A stretch of DNA of 64,000 bases from Thalassospira xianhensis MCCC 1A02616 (GTDB lineage Bacteria > Pseudomonadota > Alphaproteobacteria > Rhodospirillales > Thalassospiraceae), in assembly GCF_003326475.1 (NCBI RefSeq), contig NZ_JPWA01000007.1, forward strand, positions 102,191 through 166,190. The letters run 5' to 3'. How positions within the stretch are numbered: position 1 is the first letter of the stretch; each line of letters starts with the position of its first letter. Of the stretch, positions 45,542 to 52,132 are shown in pieces. The notes under the pieces are model-generated. The model made no database searches. It saw nothing but the letters and a program-made list of their open reading frames with translations, and had not been told where the DNA came from. A program made the position numbers and the translations under genes.

Positions 45542-45738
45542 AACTCGTCCTTTCTTCCGCGGGCGCCTTGCACACCGCGGATTTTCTACAAGATTAGAAA
45601 TTTATGGAGAAGGCAAAGGGTCCAAACCGATGTGCAGGCGTATATTCACGTGTACATGGGCTTGGGCCCTAGACTTTCTCCATGCCTTGTGGCTTGTTAC
45701 GACAAAATGATCAGAGATGAAAGAGAAGAGGCGTTCTA

Positions 45739-46512
45739 ATGCTTGCTGTTGTTTCTCCGGCAAAGAAACTTGATTTCGAAACCGATGCACCTGAAATGGC
45801 CGTTTCAGAACCGCAATTTCTTGATGATACTGAAGAACTTGTTGAAGTCGCGCGTAAAAAAAGCCGCAGCGACCTGATGAAGCTGATGGGGATCAGTGAA
45901 AATCTTGCTGATCTGAACTATCAGCGGTTTGCACATTTTTCACGGCCTTTTGATCGCACAAACGCCAAGCCCGCAATTTACGCGTTCCGTGGTGATACCT
46001 ATGTCGGTCTTGATGCCGACACGATGGATCAAAAAGATATCGACTGGGCCGAAAACCATTTCCGGATGCTTTCGGGCCTTTATGGTCTTTTGAAACCGCG
46101 TGATTTGATGCAGCCCTATCGTCTTGAAATGGGAACCCGACTTTCGAACCCACGTGGCAAGGATCTTTATGCATTCTGGGGTGATAAGATTGCCAGACAG
46201 ATCAATACTATTACCGCTGATCATAAGAACCGCAGCCTGATCAATCTGGCATCGCATGAATACTTCAAGTCGGTGAAAAAAGATGTGCTTGACGGTCGGG
46301 TGATCACGCCAGTCTTCAAGGAAGTCAAAGCTGGCGTTGGCAAGGTCATTGGTTTCTCGGCCAAACGTGCACGTGGCATGATGGCGCGTTACATGATCGA
46401 CAATCGTCTGGAAAAGCCCGAGGACCTTAAATCGTTCGATATGGACGGTTATCGCTATCAAAAGGATCAGTCGAATGATAACGAGTGGGTCTTTACACGC
46501 GAACATGACTGA
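45739..46512 (+). CDS. yaaA: peroxide stress protein YaaA
   Basis: This 257-residue YaaA (DUF328) protein begins MLAVVSPAKKLDF and contains FRGDTYVGLDADTM, FRMLSGLYGLLKPRDLMQPYRLEMG and NLASHEYFKSV, all hallmarks. YaaA lowers free intracellular iron and limits DNA damage during peroxide stress, and binds DNA in E. coli. It is followed 21 bp later by a trpD2-like gene, so the two may share a message. Confidence 0.94.
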   Translation: MLAVVSPAKKLDFETDAPEMAVSEPQFLDDTEELVEVARKKSRSDLMKLMGISENLADLNYQRFAHFSRPFDRTNAKPAIYAFRGDTYVGLDADTMDQKDIDWAENHFRMLSGLYGLLKPRDLMQPYRLEMGTRLSNPRGKDLYAFWGDKIARQINTITADHKNRSLINLASHEYFKSVKKDVLDGRVITPVFKEVKAGVGKVIGFSAKRARGMMARYMIDNRLEKPEDLKSFDMDGYRYQKDQSNDNEWVFTREHD

Positions 46513-46533
46513 TAACAGAACAGGTGCGATCGT

Positions 46534-47598
46534 ATGACTGACGATCATCTCGAGCAGCTTGAAGATGACAATCATCTGCCGGAATCTCATCCGTTTTCCG
46601 GATATCTGCGGACCTTTTTCCGTGGGCCGGGGCGTTCACGCAGTCTGACGCGCGAAGAGGCATTTGACGCCTTTTCAATGATCTTGCGCGACGAGGTGGA
46701 ACCGATCCAGCTGGGCGCGTTTCTTTTGATGCTGCGTTACCGGGCCGAAACGCCCGATGAACTAGCCGGCATGATCGAAGCCGTGCGCAAGGCTGCCCGT
46801 CTTGAACTTGATGACGAAAGCCTAGTTCCTGAAAAATGCCATCCGATGTTGGACTGGCCGTCCTACGCGGCAGGTCGTTCGCGCGGGTTGCCTTGGTTCG
46901 TGCTGTCGGCGATGTTGCTGTCACGCAATGGTATACCGGTTCTGATGCATGGCTATAATTCGCATCTGACCAATGGTGTCGGGACCGAGGCCGCGGTAAA
47001 GGCCCTTAAGCTGCCCCTTGCCATGTCGGCAGACGAAGCACGTTCCGATATTGCATCAAAGGGCTTTGCCTATTTGCCGCTGCGCCATATTCACCCGAAA
47101 CTTCAGGAATTGATTGGTTTGCGGCCGTTGCTCGGCCTACGCAGTCCGGTCAATACCTTGCTGCGCCTGCTTAATCCTTTACAGGCGCGTGCAGCGTTTC
47201 TTGGTGTGTTCCATCCGGCGTTTCTTGATGTCCATCGGGAAACAGGCAAACTGCTTGAACTGCCACGTATTGGGGTGATCAAGGGCGGCGGTGGTGAGGC
47301 GGAACGCACACCGTTCAAGCATGTCGATCTTCGTATGCTTGATAATGGCGAGCTTAGCGATGTTCGCTGGCCAGCACTTCTGGCGCGGACCGAAAAGGAC
47401 GACGAAGACAACAGCCCGGTGACCTTGCAGCATTTTCTGGCTGTCTGGCGTGGAGAGGTCGAAGACAGTGCCGCGATCGCGCGCGTCAAAGGCAGTGCAG
47501 CAATGGGTGCATTTCTAGCGGGTAAGGCCGATTACATGGACGAGGCCGAATCGCTGGTTGAAGGCTGGTGGGAAATGCGTGATCACAAGATCGGATAA
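46534..47598 (+). CDS. TrpD2/YbiB-family glycosyltransferase-like DNA-binding protein
   Basis: The 354-residue protein has the anthranilate phosphoribosyltransferase fold: an N-terminal helical domain (TREEAFDAFSMILRDEVEP), then a Rossmann-like domain with HGYNSHLTNGVG and GVIKGGGGEAERTP. It matches YbiB (TrpD2), which binds nucleic acids nonspecifically and is linked to DNA damage, rather than TrpD of tryptophan synthesis. It starts 21 bp after yaaA, another stress-linked DNA binder. No trp genes are present. Confidence 0.87.
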   Translation: MTDDHLEQLEDDNHLPESHPFSGYLRTFFRGPGRSRSLTREEAFDAFSMILRDEVEPIQLGAFLLMLRYRAETPDELAGMIEAVRKAARLELDDESLVPEKCHPMLDWPSYAAGRSRGLPWFVLSAMLLSRNGIPVLMHGYNSHLTNGVGTEAAVKALKLPLAMSADEARSDIASKGFAYLPLRHIHPKLQELIGLRPLLGLRSPVNTLLRLLNPLQARAAFLGVFHPAFLDVHRETGKLLELPRIGVIKGGGGEAERTPFKHVDLRMLDNGELSDVRWPALLARTEKDDEDNSPVTLQHFLAVWRGEVEDSAAIARVKGSAAMGAFLAGKADYMDEAESLVEGWWEMRDHKIG

Positions 47599-47625
47599 TC
47601 TTTGCTGGCTTTCGGGCGAAATGCA

Positions 47626-47653
47626 AAAGGGGATGGTCAGCGCCATCCCCTTT
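47626..47653. terminator. terminator between trpD2-like and DUF924 genes
   Basis: An 11-bp perfect stem (AAAGGGGATGG and complement) with a 6-nt loop is followed by GTTATTTT on the plus strand and by TTGC on the minus strand. It serves the convergent genes. Confidence 0.85.
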
Positions 47654-47660
47654 GTTATTT

Positions 47661-48203
47661 TCAGAACGAAGAATTGGGTTCCTTCAGGAACGCTGTTTCT
47701 TCAGGGGTGGATTCCCTACCGAGGATCGCGTTGCGATGGGGATAGCGTCCGAAACGATCAATGATCTGCTTGTGCTTGATTTCATAGTCATGATTGTTTT
47801 CCAGTCCCGGCTGGTCAAAGAGCTTGAGTGCAACTTCGTGGATCGCTTCTGATTCCGAATGCATATAAGGCATATAGAGGAAGCATTTTTCCGCAGGTTT
47901 GGTCAATTTCGCGTCAAACCCTTGGGCAACGGCTTCCTGGGCCAGAACAAGTGCCATCGTATCGCAGGCAAACGCACCGGGTTTGTCGCGATAGATATTG
48001 CGTGAAAACTGATCCAGAATGATGATTTCTGCCAGTCGGCCATGTGCGTTTTTTCGCCAGCCATATAGCTCCCCGGCTGCCGCGGCAGCATGAAAATCGG
48101 CAAAGCGTTCAGTGATATGACGATCAAGCGTGATATCTTTTTCAAACCATTGTTTGGGTTCTAGTTCCTTGAACCAAAAGACGAGGATGGATTCAGGTTT
48201 CAT
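47661..48203 (-). CDS. DUF924 family protein
   Basis: The 180-residue protein has the DUF924 features: VLVFWF-like opening (ILVFWFKELEPKQWFEKD), LAEIIILDQFSRNIYRDKPGAFACD and KCFLYMPYMHSE. The fold is helical. The ATG at 48203 is used because GGGAAA lies 9 bases upstream; the residues before it have no family match. The family is common in proteobacteria and has no known function. Confidence 0.88.
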   Translation of the reverse strand: MKPESILVFWFKELEPKQWFEKDITLDRHITERFADFHAAAAAGELYGWRKNAHGRLAEIIILDQFSRNIYRDKPGAFACDTMALVLAQEAVAQGFDAKLTKPAEKCFLYMPYMHSESEAIHEVALKLFDQPGLENNHDYEIKHKQIIDRFGRYPHRNAILGRESTPEETAFLKEPNSSF

Positions 48204-48263
48204 GGAGCGTTTCCCGTTTTTTGATGTTGCGGCAGCATAGGCGAGCACGCAGGTGCCAGCAAG

Positions 48264-48923
48264 TCAGGCTTGGGATATGATGCCGTCCTGAAGTCGGACT
48301 GAACGCGTTGCGACCTGCTCAAGAAACTGCCGGTCATGTGAAATAATCAGCATCGCCTGTGGCAGGGACCGCAGAATTTCAATCAGACGTTTTTCAACAT
48401 CGGCATCAAGCCCGTTGGTTGGTTCATCAAGCAGCAGAATTTCGGGTGACATCGACAATACGGTTGCAAGTGCGACCAGCCGTTTTTCACCACCGGAAAG
48501 CTGATAGGTGATCCGGTTTTCAAATCCGTCCAGCCCCAGATCAGATAGCGTTTTCAGTGCGACCTTTCGAGCATCATCTCGCGATTGGCCAAGATTGAGC
48601 GGCCCAAACATTACGTCTTCAAGAACGGTCGGGCAGAAAAGCTGATCATCGGAATCTTGAAACAGCAATCCAACCCGGCCGCGAATGGCGCGAAATTCTG
48701 ATTCTGTTTCGCATCTTGACCCAAGAATGGCGATCTCGCCATTCTCTGCTGTGACCAAACCCATCAGACAATGCAACAGGCTGCTTTTTCCTGCGCCATT
48801 CGCCCCCATCAGGGCCAATCTTTCACCGCTTCGCAGGTACAGGTCCACACCATTCAAGACCTTGCGCCCGGTGGGGAAGGTGAAATGCAGGTTTTTGACT
48901 GTGATCAGATCAGCGGCGGACAT
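48264..48923 (-). CDS. nikO: nickel ECF transporter ATP-binding protein
   Basis: The 219-residue ATPase has Walker A GANGAGKSS, Walker B ILLLDEPTNGLD, signature YQLSGGEKRL and H-loop LIISHDRQF, in the compact CbiO/NikO form. The ATG at 48923 overlaps nikQ by 19 bp; the longer frame runs inside nikQ. It energises the NikM-NikQ core. It is last of the five genes nikKMLQO in transcription order. Confidence 0.9.
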   Translation of the reverse strand: MSAADLITVKNLHFTFPTGRKVLNGVDLYLRSGERLALMGANGAGKSSLLHCLMGLVTAENGEIAILGSRCETESEFRAIRGRVGLLFQDSDDQLFCPTVLEDVMFGPLNLGQSRDDARKVALKTLSDLGLDGFENRITYQLSGGEKRLVALATVLSMSPEILLLDEPTNGLDADVEKRLIEILRSLPQAMLIISHDRQFLEQVATRSVRLQDGIISQA

Positions 48924-49681
48924 GCGACCTCCAACCCGATCAGGGCAGCGGTGAAAAGGATGAGGGCACTGGCAAACAGATAATCCTGAGGACTGAACCG
49001 GGGCAGGGAGCCGAAATGCATATGACCGTGATAGGCACGACATTTCATCGCCCAAAGAATGCGTTCTGAACGATCATGGCTGCGCACCAGCAGCATCCCA
49101 AGTAAATATCCAAAACTGCGCCAGCTATGACGATTGTTACGCGCGACAAAGGCGCGTGCCCGCATGGCAACACGCAGGCGCAGATATTCTCGCCGCAAAA
49201 GATCGATATAGCGAATGGTAAACATGAAAAGCGTCACCAGCTTTGCCGGAACGTATATCCCCTGCAAACCCCGCCCCAGAAGGATTGCATCCATTCCGCC
49301 CACCAGTGCAATCAGAACAAGGATCGCGGCATTTGCTTTTAGCGCTATCAGCACAGCCTGAAACAGCCCCTGATAACTGGCGTCAAAACCCCAGAAGGTG
49401 AACATCACCTGGCCGGGAACGGTAAAGGGTAGCATGAGTAGCATCACGAGGATGAAACCATCCATGGCCAAAACCATTTTAAGCGTTCTGGGCCAGTCGG
49501 GTTTGGCAAAACCTGTAAAGATTACAGCGGTCAGAACCAGCATTGCCAATGGTTGCCAGCTTGAAAAACTCACAGCAGTTATAATCAGCGTGAGAGCAGC
49601 AAGTATACGAAATCGTGGATCAATCCGTGACAGAACCGAATTAGATCGCGATGGCATAAGGACAGTTGTTGCCCCGATCAT
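48905..49681 (-). CDS. nikQ: nickel ECF transporter transmembrane (T) component
   Basis: The 258-residue CbiQ-family protein has about five hydrophobic segments and the T-component coupling motif AMRARAF, with another arginine-rich stretch SERILWAMKCRAYHG. It links the ATPase NikO to the substrate-specific NikM. Its ATG overlaps the nikL stop by ATGA. Gene order and partners rather than sequence alone assign it to nickel and not cobalt. Confidence 0.88.
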   Translation of the reverse strand: MIGATTVLMPSRSNSVLSRIDPRFRILAALTLIITAVSFSSWQPLAMLVLTAVIFTGFAKPDWPRTLKMVLAMDGFILVMLLMLPFTVPGQVMFTFWGFDASYQGLFQAVLIALKANAAILVLIALVGGMDAILLGRGLQGIYVPAKLVTLFMFTIRYIDLLRREYLRLRVAMRARAFVARNNRHSWRSFGYLLGMLLVRSHDRSERILWAMKCRAYHGHMHFGSLPRFSPQDYLFASALILFTAALIGLEVACPPLI

Positions 49682-50346
49682 GGCTTTTTATTCTGCTGAC
49701 GGGGGCGTGATTTTCCGGCCTGAAACCATGCAAAGGCCCCGAATATTCCGACGATTACACCGATACCACCTAGAAGATCGGAAAATCGGACTTTGTCTTC
49801 GTAGGCAACCATCTGTTCGCGCAAGGGCCGGATATGACGGGATACAGCAGCGTCAATCAGGCTGTCCAACTCGTCCCTTGAAAGGGAGATCATCGCGTTT
49901 GAGTGATCCACAGCGATGGTTGTCGATGGGCTAGGTGTTTTTCCGCTTTGGAAGGCTGACGTCGTGTCAATCTGGCTGACGTCGACATTGATGCCTTCGC
50001 CACCGGACGGCAATTGATCCGAAAGCTCATCACCATTGATTGTGAAGCTTGCGATATGGCCGTCACCGGAATTGGCTTCGATGACGTAATCCTGCTGGTG
50101 ACTGACGCGAAGTTTGAATTCACCCTGATCGTCAGTCTTTCCGGCAAAGATAATGTGGCCTGTATCATCAAGAAGATGGATTTCCGCATCATGCGGTCGG
50201 GCACCACCCCCGAAATAGGCATAGCCGTCAATGACGTCGCCATTTCCCATTGCAAAAACATGCAGGCTGTGTGCCTGGGCACTGACGCATGTAAACAGCG
50301 TGCCGATCAGAACGACAATTCCATATAATGTGGGAAATCGCGGCAT
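49678..50346 (-). CDS. nikL: nickel transport auxiliary protein NikL
   Basis: The 222-residue protein has a signal peptide (about 1-25, AQA) giving a mature N-terminal His-Ser-Leu-His, a metal-binding start as expected for NikL. A beta-sandwich carboxypeptidase-like domain (about 30-90) follows, then an acidic linker and one C-terminal membrane helix (LLGGIGVIVGIFGAFAWF) that anchors it. It supports metal delivery to NikM, the role played by CbiN in cobalt systems. It overlaps nikQ by 4 bp and lies 3 bp after nikM. Confidence 0.82.
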   Translation of the reverse strand: MPRFPTLYGIVVLIGTLFTCVSAQAHSLHVFAMGNGDVIDGYAYFGGGARPHDAEIHLLDDTGHIIFAGKTDDQGEFKLRVSHQQDYVIEANSGDGHIASFTINGDELSDQLPSGGEGINVDVSQIDTTSAFQSGKTPSPSTTIAVDHSNAMISLSRDELDSLIDAAVSRHIRPLREQMVAYEDKVRFSDLLGGIGVIVGIFGAFAWFQAGKSRPRQQNKKP

Positions 50347-50349
50347 CGA

Positions 50350-50973
50350 TCAGGCAGCACTTCGAAGTGAACCGACGGGTGCCAGCATGACCGGACGGAC
50401 TTTTTTGACAAGATGGACAGTTGCTGCTGTCAGGGCACCTTCAACCACCATGAGCGGTATGTGGCTCATGACGACAAGTTTTGCCGTCGGAACAAATTCC
50501 TGTCCGCTGGCTGCCAGTGACAGGCCGACCATCATGCTTGAAAGGGCAATGGCACCAGACCCGGCAACAAAACCCGCCAGCAGAACCGATTTACCTTCAG
50601 CACGTGCCAGAAACGGTGAAACGAGCCACCACATCAAAACGGCGGGCAGGGCGATATTGATTGTATTGACACCGAGAACGGTGATGCCGCCGAAACCAAA
50701 GAAAACCGCTTGCAATAACAGGCCGATGAATATCGCCGGGAAAACAGCCCAACCTAGCATCAAACCCGCCAGGCCATTGACGATCAAATGCGCACTGCTT
50801 GGTCCGACAGGAACATGGATCAAGGAGGCAACAAAGAAAACCGCACTCATCATCGCCACACGTGGCATCGCATCAATATCGATTTTGCGAAGCCCGTAAC
50901 TGATACCGGCAACAGCCAAAACCGCGCCAGCGACAACGACTTCAGTCGATAGGGCTCCGTCGACGATGTGCAT
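50350..50973 (-). CDS. nikM: nickel ECF transporter substrate-specific (S) component
   Basis: The 207-residue CbiM/NikM protein has about six or seven membrane helices. The ATG at 50973 is required because the metal ligands are the N-terminal amine, His2 and the following residues (MHIVDG): a TTG two codons upstream would extend the N-terminus and spoil the site. AGGGA lies 8 bases before this ATG. Further family blocks are HVPVGPSSAHLIVNGLAG and FFGFGGITVLGVNTINIALPA. It is the channel-like specificity subunit for Ni2+. Confidence 0.9.
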   Translation of the reverse strand: MHIVDGALSTEVVVAGAVLAVAGISYGLRKIDIDAMPRVAMMSAVFFVASLIHVPVGPSSAHLIVNGLAGLMLGWAVFPAIFIGLLLQAVFFGFGGITVLGVNTINIALPAVLMWWLVSPFLARAEGKSVLLAGFVAGSGAIALSSMMVGLSLAASGQEFVPTAKLVVMSHIPLMVVEGALTAATVHLVKKVRPVMLAPVGSLRSAA

Positions 50974-51076
50974 GGTCAAATCCCTGTAAAGCGCATTTGT
51001 AATCCATCAGCTTACAAGTAGGCCTGTAAACGGATGAAACGGCGCATTGATTTTATTCCGGTGGGGCAGACAGGCG

Positions 51077-51134
51077 ATGAAACCTGCCTGAAAAGCGTAG
51101 CGATTTCGCAGTCGCGAAGTCAAGCAGGTTTCAT
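51077..51134. repeat. imperfect cruciform between nikK and nikM
   Basis: Perfect 11-bp arms ATGAAACCTGC (51077-51087) and GCAGGTTTCAT (51124-51134) enclose 36 bases that fold again (TTCGC and GCGAA inner arms). The right arm overlaps the TCATA-N15-TATGA site at 51131. On the plus strand six T follow, but no plus-strand gene precedes it. Confidence 0.6.
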
Positions 51135-51155
51135 ATTTTTTAGAAATAAGTATGA
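51131..51155. promoter_or_regulatory. TCATA-N15-TATGA inverted repeat ahead of nikM, candidate metal-regulator operator
   Basis: The exact 5-bp inverted repeat TCATA-N15-TATGA lies 26 bp after the nikK stop and about 158 bp before nikM. The same motif with the same 15-bp spacer is found before nikK. The half-site matches the letters of the E. coli NikR half-site in opposite order. It suggests that nikMLQO also has its own regulated promoter. Confidence 0.5.
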
Positions 51156-51180
51156 CGGAGCTGGCATATCGTTACGAACA

Positions 51181-51966
51181 TCAGTCCATCGCGTTGGTTT
51201 TGACCCAGATGACTCCGCCACGTTCGACCGGAACCTGATCATCCGATCCGGGAGCCGCCATCGTGCCATCTTCGACCAAGGCGGCAAACGCCCACCATCC
51301 ATCACGTGGCATGGCATAGGTGAAAACACCATTGCCGTCAGCCTTGATGACCTGTGTTGAAAAACTGTCATTCGGCAACGTGATACTACCGTCATTGGCA
51401 TACTCGATCTCGACCTCGGCAAACGGTACCGGTTCACCATTGTGCCGAACGATCCCGCTAAACACATTACCGGTCCAGATGCCATAGGGGCGGGTCAGGG
51501 GCTCGATCTCGACTGGGAAGCCGACCATCTGATCCCATTCTTCACCTGCATCAAACGCATCAATGATCGTTTTGGTATATTGGATGATGTATTTGCCCTC
51601 GGACGGTTCGAAATATGGAGCCGGCTCGACATACAGCGCATACCCGCCGGGGCGATCAATGCTGATTGTGGCGTCGAAGGCTGCTTTGCCGTCAACTGTC
51701 TTTTCCACCAGATTGTCGTCAAGATCGGTTTTCTTGCCATTAGTCTGGATGCCAAATCGAACCGGCCGGGCCATTTCCATTGCCGGACCATTTGTCATCG
51801 GATGGGTAAAGGTCAGATCGATGTCAACATTTCGACCGGTTTCCTGTGTGACCACGTTGGTTGACGGAATCATCTTCTGGAAGTGGGCCTGAGCATCATG
51901 TTGTGCACTGATCAGCAACCCGAATGAGAAGCCCGCGGTCATGACAAACCGGAAAGAAATCGACAT
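51181..51966 (-). CDS. nikK: DUF4198 nickel uptake protein NikK
   Basis: The 261-residue periplasmic protein has a signal peptide (about 1-27, DAQA) and a mature N-terminus starting with His (HFQKMIPS), the DUF4198 metal-binding start. PGGYALYVEPAPYF and DGWWAFAALVEDG are family blocks. It is the first gene of nikKMLQO, the proteobacterial nickel ECF arrangement. It probably binds Ni2+ in the periplasm and passes it on. A TCATA-N15-TATGA repeat lies 81-105 bp upstream of the ATG. Confidence 0.85.
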   Translation of the reverse strand: MSISFRFVMTAGFSFGLLISAQHDAQAHFQKMIPSTNVVTQETGRNVDIDLTFTHPMTNGPAMEMARPVRFGIQTNGKKTDLDDNLVEKTVDGKAAFDATISIDRPGGYALYVEPAPYFEPSEGKYIIQYTKTIIDAFDAGEEWDQMVGFPVEIEPLTRPYGIWTGNVFSGIVRHNGEPVPFAEVEIEYANDGSITLPNDSFSTQVIKADGNGVFTYAMPRDGWWAFAALVEDGTMAAPGSDDQVPVERGGVIWVKTNAMD

Positions 51967-52046
51967 CTTTTCGTCCTGTGAAACTGAAATGACGCTTTAA
52001 CCTATGGTGACCGATTTGCTGGGTCAATCCATTGAAATAAAATATT

Positions 52047-52071
52047 TCATAAAATATTATTAAACGTATGA
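52047..52071. promoter_or_regulatory. TCATA-N15-TATGA inverted repeat ahead of nikK, candidate metal-regulator operator
   Basis: Inside an AT-rich stretch, TCATA at 52047-52051 and TATGA at 52067-52071 repeat exactly the arrangement at 51131-51155. An overlapping AT-only dyad, AATATTT-N4-AAATATT, spans 52041-52058. The location fits a repressor site for the nikK promoter. No nikR gene is in the window. Confidence 0.5.
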
Positions 52072-52083
52072 TTCTCGGAGGTG

Positions 52084-52116
52084 TATCGAAACCGGCGATG
52101 AAAGCCGGTTTCGATA
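52084..52116. repeat. 13-bp hairpin downstream of secDF
   Basis: A perfect stem TATCGAAACCGGC and complement with a 7-nt loop lies 17 bp past the secDF stop. No T-run is seen on either strand, so it is a weak terminator or an RNA-protective stem at the border with the nik operon. Confidence 0.6.
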
Positions 52117-52132
52117 TCGCCAGATACTATTG

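Noticed and set aside
50980..51180. Cobalamin or NiCo riboswitch in the nikK-nikM gap
   Set aside because: The stems do not resemble the known class architectures that I can recall. Only a generic dyad can be stated.
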